DNA of 64,000 bases from Xiphydria camelus. Its lineage: Eukaryota > Arthropoda > Insecta > Hymenoptera > Xiphydriidae. The notes beneath the pieces were generated by a model. The model saw nothing but the letters and a program-made list of their open reading frames with translations. It searched no databases and was not told where the DNA came from. Positions 1 through 12,500 of this stretch are shown here, piece after piece. Numbering within the stretch: position 1 is the stretch's first letter; each line of letters starts with the position of its first letter. The stretch is from positions 5,773,501 through 5,837,500 of the forward strand of contig OY783199.1 of the NCBI GenBank assembly GCA_963678675.1, in the 5' to 3' direction. The position numbers were made by a program, and so were the translations under genes.

Positions 1-258
1 ACAAGTGAAAGGATGGATTAAAAATTACATATTTTCGCATCTCTATTAAATTTAGACTTCCTCCGAAAATTTAATTGTGAAATTCTATCTTATTCTAACC
101 CATTATTTAATTAATCAGTTTTATTATATCATTGGTTTCCGCAGATTGGCTAATGAAATTTAAGTAGATCGAACTAATCTATCGCGTCATAAAGCGAGAA
201 ATGAATAATTAATATGTTCGCGTCTCGATTCATGTGCTACAGCCGAAACTTTACTCAG
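1..258 (+). other. Nrx-1: Neurexin intron, 3' end
   Basis: AT-rich DNA before the first recognisable neurexin exon. It ends in the acceptor AG at 257-258. Nothing else was recognised here. Confidence 0.7.
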
Positions 259-565
259 CAAGCAGAGCATCCTAGAATTTCGCACTCTCCACGTCGGCGG
301 TTACCTTCACTCCGGCGAAGATACGCCTCACTTCATCGGACAACTGCAGCAGGTCTGGTTCAACGGCTACCCTTATCTGGAGATCGCCCGGAGCGTCGGT
401 TCGCATCAGGGATCCCATCAGGGCGTAACGCCCATCATTAGAGTTACCGGCAAATTCGGGAAGAGAAATCATCCCGTTCATCACCCCGTCACATTCACCT
501 CCAGACACACCTACGTCGGCCTGCCCGTTCTGAAGGCTTACGTCGAAACGAATATCTACTTGCAG
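259..565 (+). CDS. Nrx-1: Neurexin exon: end of LNS4 and start of LNS5
   Basis: The reading frame from 260 gives [10 protein letters not shown], then [17 protein letters not shown], the typical last strands of an LNS (laminin G-like) domain, then [20 protein letters not shown], the first strands of the next one. This corresponds to the vertebrate LNS4-to-LNS5 passage, where no EGF repeat intervenes. The donor follows CAG at 565 in phase 0. The acceptor is placed at AG 257-258, with AG 261-262 as an in-frame alternative one codon shorter. Confidence 0.93.
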
Positions 566-3500
566 GTGAATATGTCAGTTGCATTAGTCGGTTCGAGCTC
601 TCCCTATGTACGTCAGCTGCAACGATCGCAGTTGATGAGACAGGGCGAACTTCTGGTTCGCGGCACGATCTCTCGCCGCGTGCATATCTCGGCTCTGAGT
701 GCAGCGGATGCATCGCAGTCGCTCTTAGAAACGAGGTATCGATGAAATGATAGTCTCTTAATCTGAATCAGTAAAAATAGCTGAGAATCAGTGTATAGGC
801 TCTGAAATCCAGTGAATATAAGGTTACGGTAATTCCATTATTCACTGGATTTCAGTGACTTTTTACCGATTTTCAGTGATTTTCACTGATTCAGATTAAG
901 AGTATCTTGAAATTTTGAAAAATCATATCAACTACATCATGTATCGAAACTGTAACGGTAAGAGATAATCGGAGTTCAGAGGTGAACTCCGCGGCGAATA
1001 ATGGAGAACGCAGGGATGTGCACTTTTTACATAATGCTCCCGATATGCCGATGACGCGCGGAATCGCGCATGCATCGCTCGTTAAACCGATCGAGCCATG
1101 TGAACGCAGACGATGGTCCATTTCCATGGGAAAATCTCATGAAATAACTGGTTATACGAGCGGTACAACCAATGCGATTGCGTTTTGCATGGGTATTGGC
1201 TATCGCGTTACACATTTAACGACGATATTCCATTACGCGCCATGGTCCGGGGAACGCTCTATTCCTTGCTGTTCGGAATATTTATGTGTACGACCAGCAG
1301 CCATTGCGCGAGGAGCTGAAGCGCTCCATTCGCTCGAAATAGGTGCCCTAAAATTTTATTTTGAAGCATTTCGAGGAGAATATCTACCTTGAAATATCGA
1401 GAAAATACTTCGCGGCATCCTCTTCGTGTCCCTTCCTCCTTCGAAACGAAGAAAATACCGCGAAGAATTTATCGACGCTTCCGGGAAAAATTATTGCTCC
1501 CCTTTATTTTCACCTGCCGATCCCATTTTCTCGTATTCGTCGAGAAAGAAAAATGAGCTGGTGTTTTTCCATCGCCTCATCGAAACAAACATTACAAAAC
1601 CCCTTCGATGTACCTTGCAATAACTTCTCCGGTTATCATCAAAGTATCTAATGAGAAACCGGAAACACGCCGCCTCTAATCCAGCCGAGGAGTCGTCTCG
1701 CGATCAGCGTCTATCATTCGCAACACTCGCGAACGATTAACGCAGAAATGACAAAGAACCTTTGAAGAATTCTCAAGGCATCGTGTCCTTCCTCCTTTTA
1801 CCGTCAAATTCCTCCACGCCGGTGAGTATAAAAAACGTTCAGCGACAACGTGGAATTCTCATCGCTCGCCCCTGACAGCCGCTCCTCCGAACGTCACTTC
1901 GAGGCCTGGGCGGACGTGATCCTTCAACGCCTTCCAACTTCTCCCGGCGTCGTGTCGAAAGACGCCGCGCGACCTGGATCGACGCGGGAAGCGCGTGGGG
2001 GGGAAAAGGACGATCGAAGGAGGAAGGGAAAGGAACCCAGAGTCTGATCTGAATATCAACCTAATTTATGCGACTCTCGCTCGGCTTTGCGGTATTGCGC
2101 TGCCCTGCGGCTATCGAGTTAGGATTTGTCCGGAGAGAAAACGGCGAATCTCGCCGAGAAACGCTTTATCGCGAGGTACATCGACAGCTGGTAGATTTAT
2201 AACGCGATCCTCTCGATCGACCGAGCAATGGCTGGTGTACGAACGCGCGCGTACGCGGGACCGTATCTTTTCACTCGCGAACGAACGTCTCCGCGAGTGC
2301 ACCGCCCCGCCTTGCCCCTTTCCAGTTCAGGACCAGAGAGGCGAACGGACTTCTCCTCTACAACGCCGGCAGGGAACGCGACTTCATCGCCGTGGAACTG
2401 GTGAACGGCCACATTCACTATGTCTTCGACCTGGGCGACGGCCCCGTCAGGATCAGGGACAACTCGCTGTCGCGACTCAACGACGGCAAGTGGCACGCCG
2501 TCAGCATCGGACGCCCTTCACCCAGGAGGCACACCCTCGCCGTCGATGATCACGTGGCCGCCGTGAACAGTCAGGGCAGCAACGAGAATCTCGATCTGGA
2601 TGGAATTCTTTATATCGGTGAGTGGAAGGTCGACGAACGCTCGGAGTATCGAAGGGAGGTGTGATATAAGGGGGGTTGGGAGGAAGAGCTAGGGAGAAAA
2701 AAAGAACGGGCCTACGCAATTCGGCTGTCGAAGTCGAGAGAAACGCGCCGGTTTCACCGACCCTCGCTCGCTCGCCTCGAGATACTTTTCTACGTGCTTT
2801 CCGCGAGTTCTTCGTGGCTGGCCGGGCAAGAAGGAGAAGGGGCGGAGGACGTGTGCGCGGGCGTTGGAGAAACCGAAAATCCCCCACAAGGACGCCAGCC
2901 GCTACTTTTCGTCAGGCCGCACGCGCGCCGTCAATTCGGGAGCCAATATAACGTCTGGAATGATTTATCGCGAACGATTGTATACACGTTGGAAACGAGA
3001 CGAGGCGTTCGATCGTTACACACTCGACTGATATCGACGCGACGTTGATTGCCGCACGATTCATTTAGACCTCTCGCCGGTTTAACTTCCCGGTTCGTTC
3101 CGCCCCCGGGAGGTTCGCCGGGAGCGGGGAGTCGAGGGTCGTCGAATCTCGCGGCGAACGTGGATTTCGACGGGGTGCGAGATAAAGGTTGGCAGCAAAG
3201 GGCTGTGCATCGACGAGGCTCGAGTTGCGAAGGAAAATTGCTCGCCTCTCCTTTCCGCGGGTCGGTAATTTTCACGCGGCTGATGGACCCGGGAGTGCCT
3301 CGTCTTTTTTCCGTGGAAGAGATACCGTTCGTCGGGTGAGTCGTTTGATAATATTGCACGGTGAAATGCATCCGACAACGTGGTCAAGTTTTCACCCAGC
3401 GATGACGCCTAATTCGGCGAACGTCACCGAGGCAACGTAACGAAGGTACGGTAAACGGTTTCGCCAGGATAATTAATTCTTTCGTGGCGTATCCTCTCGG

Positions 3501-6500
3501 ATGATCGCTCTCGGCGAATAGCATCCCCGAGGAATACGAATTGACACCGCGTTCGATCGCCCGCCAAACGAAATTTCCTCCCCTAATTCGGTTCGCTGCT
3601 TTTCCCCGCTTTCTCTCTCCCTTTCCCGCCGCTCCTTCCTCCTCCGATCTCATCCGAGCTTCTCCGCCGCACCGGAGGATTCGGCAATCAGCAGCGGGGC
3701 CCCACGAGGTCACCGAGACGCGGGCCAATCATACGACCGATTGTGGTTTTCCTTCCGCGGACAGCGAGTGGTTCGTTCGACGTCGACGGGAAACGGATAA
3801 ATCATTGTTCACTCGAACGCGGGGGGCATGTTTCGGAAACGAGTGCTTCTGTCCCTGGTCCGCCCCGCACCCTCTCATCCCCTCCATCGATACCCACTCG
3901 GCTCTCTCGCCGCGAATCGACGGCCTCCGTGGTCCGCGTGGCCAGTGACAGCTGGAAATATTGCCCCGGGATCAAGTGGCGAGCGCTTCGTTTCACCCCC
4001 GACCGCCACACGTGTGAATTCGTGCGAGTGAAAATTTCGATTGGCGGGCGAAAATCATTTTTGGCCAGACCCACGTGATCATACCTTCTCGCACCCTCTC
4101 TCGCCGGAATGTCCGGTTAAACTCGATATTCCGCGATAAGGAGATTCTACACGGAGAAAAAGAATTAGTTTACAGTTACCCTACACTGAGAAAAATATTT
4201 CGGTCAATCTGACCAAAATTCTGCAGACGATGACCAAACCGTTTGGTGAAATATGGATTCTCTCCATAGGTTTGGTTTGATTGACCATTTTTTGGCTAAA
4301 GTAACTGAACGTTTGGTTGGAATAACTAAACGTGTTTAACTAGATGCGTTTTGTCATTTTAACCTAATTATTTTTCTCCGAGCGGGAACAGGGCACCGCG
4401 AGGTGAAACATTGAAGTTTTTAATAGACCTCAGCATACTTTTTACAATTCGTAATAGTATAAACATCAGTTTATACGGCAAAACTTACCAATTTCCCGTT
4501 AATGTATATCTGATGTTTACGGATTCATATTGTTACGAACTGTAAAAAGGACACCGTGTGTATTAAAAAATTCAATGTTCCACCTCGAGGAGCCCTGTTA
4601 CTGGGATTCACTGTGAAAATGACCAATCCCTTTTCTCCGTGTATCGTTTACTCGCATTCAGAGTATTCCTACACATCTGACATCGAATTAAATATACACA
4701 CACGTTCGTTCGGAAACTGTACACCTGCGAAATTAGACTATGTGCCGATGAGGATGACGCGGAAAACCGGAAGCAATTGAAGGGTACACGAGAAAAAGGG
4801 GCTCATCGACATTTTCCCGTTTTTACAGGAGAGCAATTTACGGAAAGAAATGAGCCGCTATTTTTTCCCTGTATGCCTAAATTTTAATCGAGAATATCTC
4901 TGCATTGAGCCCGTTTTTTCCAGTTTCAAGAGTATGGGGCAATATAGAACAGTAAAAATTCTATACAACGTGATAAAATATTCCAATTTTTCGATAAAAT
5001 GTCGATGAGCCCCTTTTACCCGCGTGTACCATTCAATTACGATCGAGCGAGCGCAGAATATGACACTCTCGAGCCTCTTCCTCTCTCTCCCTCCGCCCGA
5101 TACCCCAGCCGATTTGAAGCCACCTTCCAATTGAGAGGTATATGATTAAATACAGGCGGGGTCGAAAAGGGGCAGTACTCTCAGCTGCCCAAGCACATCC
5201 TGAGTCGCCACGGCTTCGAGGGGTGCCTGGCGTCGCTGGACCTGAGCGGGGAGAGCCCGGACCTCATATCCGACGCCGTCGTGCCGAGTCCTCTCGTCGA
5301 GTCCGGCTGCGAGACTTCCGCGAACATGCACTCGGCCAAGAAGTGCACGCACGACCTCTGCGCGAACCACGGGACGTGCGTGCAGCAGTGGAACAGCTAC
5401 ACGTGCGACTGCGACATGACCAGTTTCACCGGGATCACCTGCAGCGAAGGTGAGAACTTCGCAAAGAGCACCTGGTATATTTGCAGCACCTCGATGTTGT
5501 GTTTAACCCATCGCACATCTTTACCACAACAACCGAATGTGCAATTCACCCGCAATTATCCCTCCCAGCATACATTTGATAAAACTGCTCCCGCGTGTGA
5601 CTCGTATTCGCACCGCTACACTGGGAGAAAAATGGTATATTCAATTAAATCGGCGTTTATCAACGGGGAATGCAGAATTATTTGCTTCAACTAATAAAAA
5701 CGGCTAACAGTCAATTATTAGTCCAAGTAACTTGATCTGCAATCCCCCACCCGTAATCGCCGATTTAGTCAGATCTACTGCATTTTTGTCTTAGTGCACG
5801 CGGTAAAATATCAAAGGTCGCGCGATTCTCGGACGTTTTGCCTATTTGCGAGGCGATTTTTTCTTCCCCCCGATGCAGAAGCAACGGCGTACGAGTTCGG
5901 CGCCGGGAGAGGGCTCATCGTGTACACGTTTCCTCCCGATCGGCGACCGGAGATGAAGAGCGACACGGTGGCCATGGGTATCGTCACGGGGGTAAACGAC
6001 GCTGTTCTACTGCGGATAGAATCGGCATCCAGCAACGATTACCTCGAAATTGAGATCGTAAGTATATTCTTTCGCTGTATTCCCACTAATTTTCTGAGTG
6101 ACCCCGCGAATCATTAGCCGCAAAAATTACTTCCGGAGATGAGATTAGTTTTTTTTATCTCATTCACATTGCGAAATATCGACCGTATCGTCGATTGAGC
6201 CATTGTCAGACGGAAAGAATGGGATTTGAGAAAACGTTCTCCCTTATCCCCCCTAATCATAAAGCGAGAGACCTCAAATGCTTCCTATACCAACTGCCTT
6301 TCTATTTATGTCGAACCTAAGGCCTTTTACGATCGTAAATCAAAGCCTCTCCGTGGGAGGCCAAACCCAAAATGTCTTCAGCACCGCCGATAAAACCGCC
6401 TCCACCTTTTTCATATCCTCCTAATTCCGTAAATTTCGAGATACCGATTTTTTTCGAATTCTTCCTCCACCACGATTGCCCCCGTATCCGACGAAACGAA

Positions 6501-9500
6501 GCGTTCTCCCTCGCGAATGAGATTTCCACCGGGAAACTTTGATCATTTCGCCTAAAAATTAAAGCGAATGACTTTCGAAGCATATTTCGCCGTCTTCGCC
6601 GCGCGGTCGAGGGTCGCCTCTTTTACAAAAAAAGAAACCTTCGCTCCTTTCATGCGCTCCTCATTTAAAAGTTACGATGAAAACGAGTTCCTCTGCACTT
6701 TTCCGTCGCACTCGCGCGAGCGCGCGCGGGGGGATGCGCGCAACTCCGCGGATGACTTTTTTCCATTCCACGCAGTAGACAAGCTGAATAAACTTCTCGC
6801 ATCACGCGCTCGTATTTCAAAAGTGCGGAGGATCTCTTCACGCCTTGGTGCGCGCGAGTATATTTACATGCATATTGAGCGCGTAAATGCGTGCGCGAAA
6901 CTCGACGAAATATGCTGAAATATGTAAACGAAATTTCTCATCCCGCGGTCGAGGAAGCAACGTTCCTTGCGATGAAACGTTCCGAGATGACGTCCTCCGA
7001 TTTTTCCTCCTTTTTTTTTAAAATAATTTACACGAATTTTTCACTTTGCACTGTGCGTCGGTTACCAGAGGGCTCGTGTGGCCCACGGGAATTTACCTCG
7101 CCCCCGCGATATCAGCGGCTCGTAACGCACCCTGGGATGTACTCTGTGCGTACAAATTGCGAGGACGTTAATGCAATTATATATACCGAGCGCGCGCCAC
7201 CCCATTTTCCGCGGAATTGTTTTAATTGCGTCGGAAAACGCGTCGCGACCGACCAACCTCGTTGGACCCTTAAGCACAAACCACTGTCGCAAATCAACTC
7301 AAGCGAATTACGGGTTCATTTGTTTTGACGATTTGCGCTAATTCGCTTATCCTGACCCCGATGAAAATTGCTCTGGTACCGCTCTCCAATTGAGGCCCTA
7401 GATATTAGCCTGCTACTTTGACGGATTCCCCGGGCAATTTGTAAGTGAATAAGCTTTAACGTAAGATCTACGTGACGTGCACACGGAGAAAATTCGGTTT
7501 TTGAGCAATTTTTTTTTCGGAGATTCGACATATCGCACGTTTGCTGCAATAGTGTCATAACTCAAAATTGGAATTGTCCCAAGCGACGACTTTAAAAGTT
7601 GAATTATTATATTATACGAGCGTTGACCATTTGCTGCCAGATTATGATAATTATCATAGAATTTTCATGATAATTATCATAATCTGGCAGCAAATGGTCA
7701 ACGCTCGTATAATATAATAATTCAACTTTTAAAGTCGTCGCTTGGGACAATTCCAATTTTGAGTTATAACACTATTGCAGCAAATGTGCGAAATATGGAC
7801 AGAATTATTTACCCCGTATTTTTTTGTTTTTCATTTTCGGTCTTATCAAAGCCGGAAAATGACATTTAAAAATGAGGCTACGTCATCGTGCCGTAAGTCT
7901 ATCTCTCTCGCACTCGTTACATAGCATAAGTGCGTCTCTCTGACATTTCGATGACGTCACGATGTTGTAGAGAGAAAAACTCAGCGAATAATTATTTTTT
8001 CTATATTATATGAATATTTTTTTTATTTAAAGACCGAATTGAATAGTAACGATTACCAGCCAGAATAATAAACAGGTGACAGCTTCGACAATATCGTATT
8101 GAAAAATTTGCCGCATAGTAATGATTGCCATTCGAATAGTGATGATTACTATTCTGCAGATTATTCAACACGATATTGTCGAAGCTGTCACCTATTCACT
8201 ATTCCGGTTGGTGATCGTTATTACGCAATTTTCTTCGTGCAGCGAAGCTTATTTTATCGGAAAAGTTTTTTGTATTTGATGCACAGCCCAGGCATTGATT
8301 TGAAGAACTCTTCTCGCCTCTCTGTCCAGGTCGAAGGGAACGTTTTCGCCGTGTACAACATGGGCACTAACGATCACCCGATCGGCGAAGTTGGCGTCAA
8401 GGTCAACGACAATCAATACCACGTCATCAGATTCACCAGATCTGGAGCGAATAGCACTCTTCAAGTCGACGACTACAACCTCCAGATCAATCATCCTTAC
8501 GGTGAGAAATTGATTATCACTGTCTACATATCGTTTCTCTCGGCTCCCTCGCCGTTATACAACGAGCACACCGTATATCGCTGAGCAATGTTCTACAAAT
8601 GCGAAAACGAACGAGCCAACTGCAGAGCTGATTTAATAGTTCGCCCGATAACAGAGCTACGGTGAGTTGGACGATGGAATATGTTTATTTTACGCTCCCC
8701 CTCTGTACATGAAATTTATAATGTTTGCGCTACCCGTAAACTTGCTGGTTAGCTGATGCAAACTAACTACATATTGAAACTTTCACTCCGTATCATCTGT
8801 ACAACCACATGGCGAGATCTCACTCGTTGAACACAATTCTAATGGATCAAACCGGTGGACGTTCATGCGAACCGAGGTCGCGCAAACGGTCGCCACAAAC
8901 GTCACACCGTAACTGAGCCCCCTGCAGCTGAAAACCCCCCTTTATAAGCTCGGTTCGGTGAATGCTGCAGTAACCGTGAGAACGTGCGACCATTGGCCGC
9001 TCGGAAGGTACCCCACTGATGCGGTTAGACGTTCTTTTATTGGCTGAACGAGGCCTTCTCGGGAAGTGCCTTTCGTGGGACCTTTTCTGGAGGAGTGGCT
9101 TGGTTCGTACTGAAATAACATTTCGTTTTTTCGTTGGCCACATACTTTTTTGCTCGCGAATGGAATAATATAAAAATTGTTTCGTGGCTCGATTTAGCAC
9201 TGTGAAAAAAAAAATATAGGAACGTAGCATGTGCGTGTGATATAGAGGAGGAGGAAGAGGAGGAGGAGGAAGGGAGGAAGAAAAATAGGAATTTGATGAT
9301 CAGAGCTCCCTGACCGAGCGCCTATATACTTGTACCGATTTCCGGTGGTGCGGGTTTCTTCTTTCGGATCTTTCTCCAACCTTCATAAATCAGTAGGACC
9401 CTTCTCACCAAGGGGCGGGTCCCAAAATTCCTCCAAAGACGTACCTTCGTCACTCTCCTGAACTCCTGACTTTTGGAAGCGAGATAATTGGCTTCACTTT

Positions 9501-12500
9501 CCCACGACTGCCGTACGAACGTCGTCCCGCGGCACGAATCCTGCGGGTCCTTAAGAATTTCGAGCTTCGTTGCGTTTCTAAAATCCTATTATAGTTGGCA
9601 CCGTTGCGACGCAAAATAGGTCTTTTCTTTGACGTGACAAAGAGAAAGAGAACTTCTCACAGGAAATGTGTACCTCTCGATTCTCTATGCTCTCCTGAGG
9701 GACGGCCTTGAAATCGTGTCTTTTTTTTAAATCACACTGGAAAATTCGATGCATTTTCCAAAGTGCGGGAAGCGCTTCTAACGACGGATACACCCTCGAA
9801 CTCCTGTTGTCCTTTTCACGTAGTTCACGAAAGTCATAAATTCATTAGAACCCTGATCCGTCGGGATGATGCGTTCGGTCCACCCAAAAATGGTTCCGAA
9901 ATTTTCCCCGACCCCGCATGCGTTCCTGTTAATTCGTCCTTGGGAAAAACGCTTTCTCTAGCCAATAGACTAAAAATGCACATCTCTCTCTATTTTCTGG
10001 TTATGCCATTTCAGACGAAATATATCGTCAGATAATATCCATATTCCAACCTCGCGTTATCAATTATTCTTCTGAAGGAAAAATTACGGTTTAAATATTC
10101 CGTTGAATTACTTCTCATTTCCGATGCTCAATATTAGCCGGGTCCGTTAAAAATCTCAACCCCCGTGTTACCACGATAAACGTTGCCCGAATAACGCAGC
10201 GGAAATTACAGTAAAATTAATAATTCAATCCCCCTGCTCCAGATGCGACTAAACAAAGCAAACGTCGAACGATTTCACGCCTTTCAAAAACAATTAAAAA
10301 AGTAAATAATTCAGACGCGGTGGTTCAAAACCGAGCCTCTCGACATAATGAACAAACGGGCGGAAAATTCAGAGTGAACGCTTTTCTAAAAATTTCCGTT
10401 CCAGCTATTTTCATCGAGGTACCTTTTGGCACGACCAATTAATTAATTAATTACGAGTCCCTCGCTGATTTAACGTCCGTCATATAAAAAAACACTTCGA
10501 ACCCATCCGTTTGATTTCTCAGAAGCAGTCTCCCCACTCAGAATTTTCAAACTCGTCAATTAGGGGTATCAGAGCGTTTCCTTTGGTCAAGTCCTTTGTT
10601 AATTCGCTTTCACTAACAGCTGGATTAACGAGTTTGGCATCACTTTAACGCTGAAAATTTGACACATACTTAGAAATAATTTATTCGAGTATTAAACTGC
10701 TAGAAAATGCATTTAAGGCCAATTAGAATGTATTTCCATTGAATTATAGTGATTTGGCAGTATTTAGATTGTCTGCCCAAGATTAATCTTCGAATTAAAA
10801 ATTTCTGACACTTCGTTTACCCCAGATTAAACTTTGTTCGATGCAAATAAATTCTGATTTCCCGCGTATAAATTTTGTAGTAGGCGCACACGCGAATAAA
10901 TCATTTTCCCGAGCATACACTGAGAAAAAAATTTACTTGATCGAAATAAACGTGCCTTTGGATAGTCCCAAGAGCGTATTTATTCGATTTAAATGAATAT
11001 TGGTTCGACGCAAATATTAGATTATTGAATTAATTAGATGTTATTTGAATCAAATCAATATTCATTAAAATCGAATAAATACGCTCTTGGGACTATCCAA
11101 AGACACGTTTATTTCAATCAAGTACATTTTTGTCTCAGTGTACCTCGTAACGAGGTGCTGACCCTTCTGTGGGTACGCGGTGAAAATTTCTCCTCAAAAA
11201 CCCTACCTTCGATATTTCCATGGAACCCTAATAGCAAAAGCAGGGATAATTGGTGCGACTTGGTCGTATACGATTTTCTCCGCTAGCAACCGCTAATTAG
11301 TTCCCGACGTGGGGCGCCTCTTAACTAGGACGGTGAGCGGTGTTATCCGCGGATATCTGCCATTCGGCTTTGCTCGGAAGAGGGAAACAGTGGTTCGGCT
11401 CGCGTTTACCAGGGTCATTAGGATTAACCGTTGCCATTTCCGACTCGGAAAAGGATCGTAAAAGCGAGGGTCTGAAAGGTACACGAAAGGTTACCGCCTT
11501 CGGGTGGAATTTCCCAAAGATTTTGACTTTCCGACCACTCATGCATTCCTTATTCGTGACCTCGACGCACCTCGATTTTCCCGCCCGACAATGCACCCGC
11601 CCTCCGTCCCCCCGGCGATTTTCCGAAATTCGTGCCTCGTTCTTCTGACGTCCTAGTCGAGAAGTAAACAAGCGCGCTAATGCGTGAAGGATCTCGAAAC
11701 GGATAGAAGAAAATCTAACTTTTACAGTGCTCATAATTTCCTGACTACTTGACCTAGAAACTAGACCCAAAGAAATCATTTCAATGTTTCAACAAGAAAA
11801 AAGAACTCTCGGATTCTCCGTTTGCACATCGATCCCCGCGTTGGCATCAGGTTTCTATCCAACTGTCGAATCTCCTCTAGATTTATACCGGTATCATAAT
11901 ATGTAGCCATTGCATCTCGATCGTGGTGTCGGCCCGCAGCGGGGGTAGTTTTTCTTTTAGACCTCTAAACGTTTTCTAGAATCCTAGTACCTTCCGAGAC
12001 GGTAATCCGCCTCGTTAGTTTCGCCATTGAGACGATGCGTGGGGGATTAACCGTGGTTCGAAGTGAGAAAGAAAGAGCCGGGAGGTGGTTCGTCGAGGGT
12101 CCGACGCATAAATCAACATGACAAACGTTCAAGGCGGCTTTGGCTCACGTTTCACCGCTGCAAAGAAATAATCTATGGGGCCCCATGGCAAACTTGTCGT
12201 CTATTTATGCTATCCTGGCAAAGACTGATACGCTCACGGGGTTTCTTTCCTCTACCCCATAGCAACAAACGACCCTCGACGACAACCCCCAAAGGATACG
12301 AGTATGTCGCACTGTTGAGCGAGCAGTATTATTCCCCTCGAAAAATACACATCGTGTGACGGAATTACGTCAAAAAAATGTTTGCAATCCCACCGCAAAT
12401 TAATTAGCCTGAAGAAATTTTTCTCCGCGTGAAATTAATTCCTCCAAATATGCACGGTAAATAACTCTCATCCACATATTTATTTATTATCGTGGAATGA

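Larger units (their letters stand above)
2618..5155 (+). other. Nrx-1: Neurexin intron, 2.54 kb
   Basis: Contains two palindromic elements (4150-4641 and 4773-5040). The GC-rich first half (2620-4100) gives many short overlapping ORFs on both strands, none with recognisable protein features. Confidence 0.7.
6058..8329 (+). other. Nrx-1: Neurexin intron, 2.27 kb
   Basis: Carries two long palindromes, 7531-7791 and 8046-8224. No coding exon was recognised between them. Confidence 0.7.

Noticed and set aside
1995..2549. 184-codon open frame on the plus strand
   Set aside because: Runs out of frame across a neurexin exon (2326-2617); it is a shadow of that exon plus GC-rich intron.
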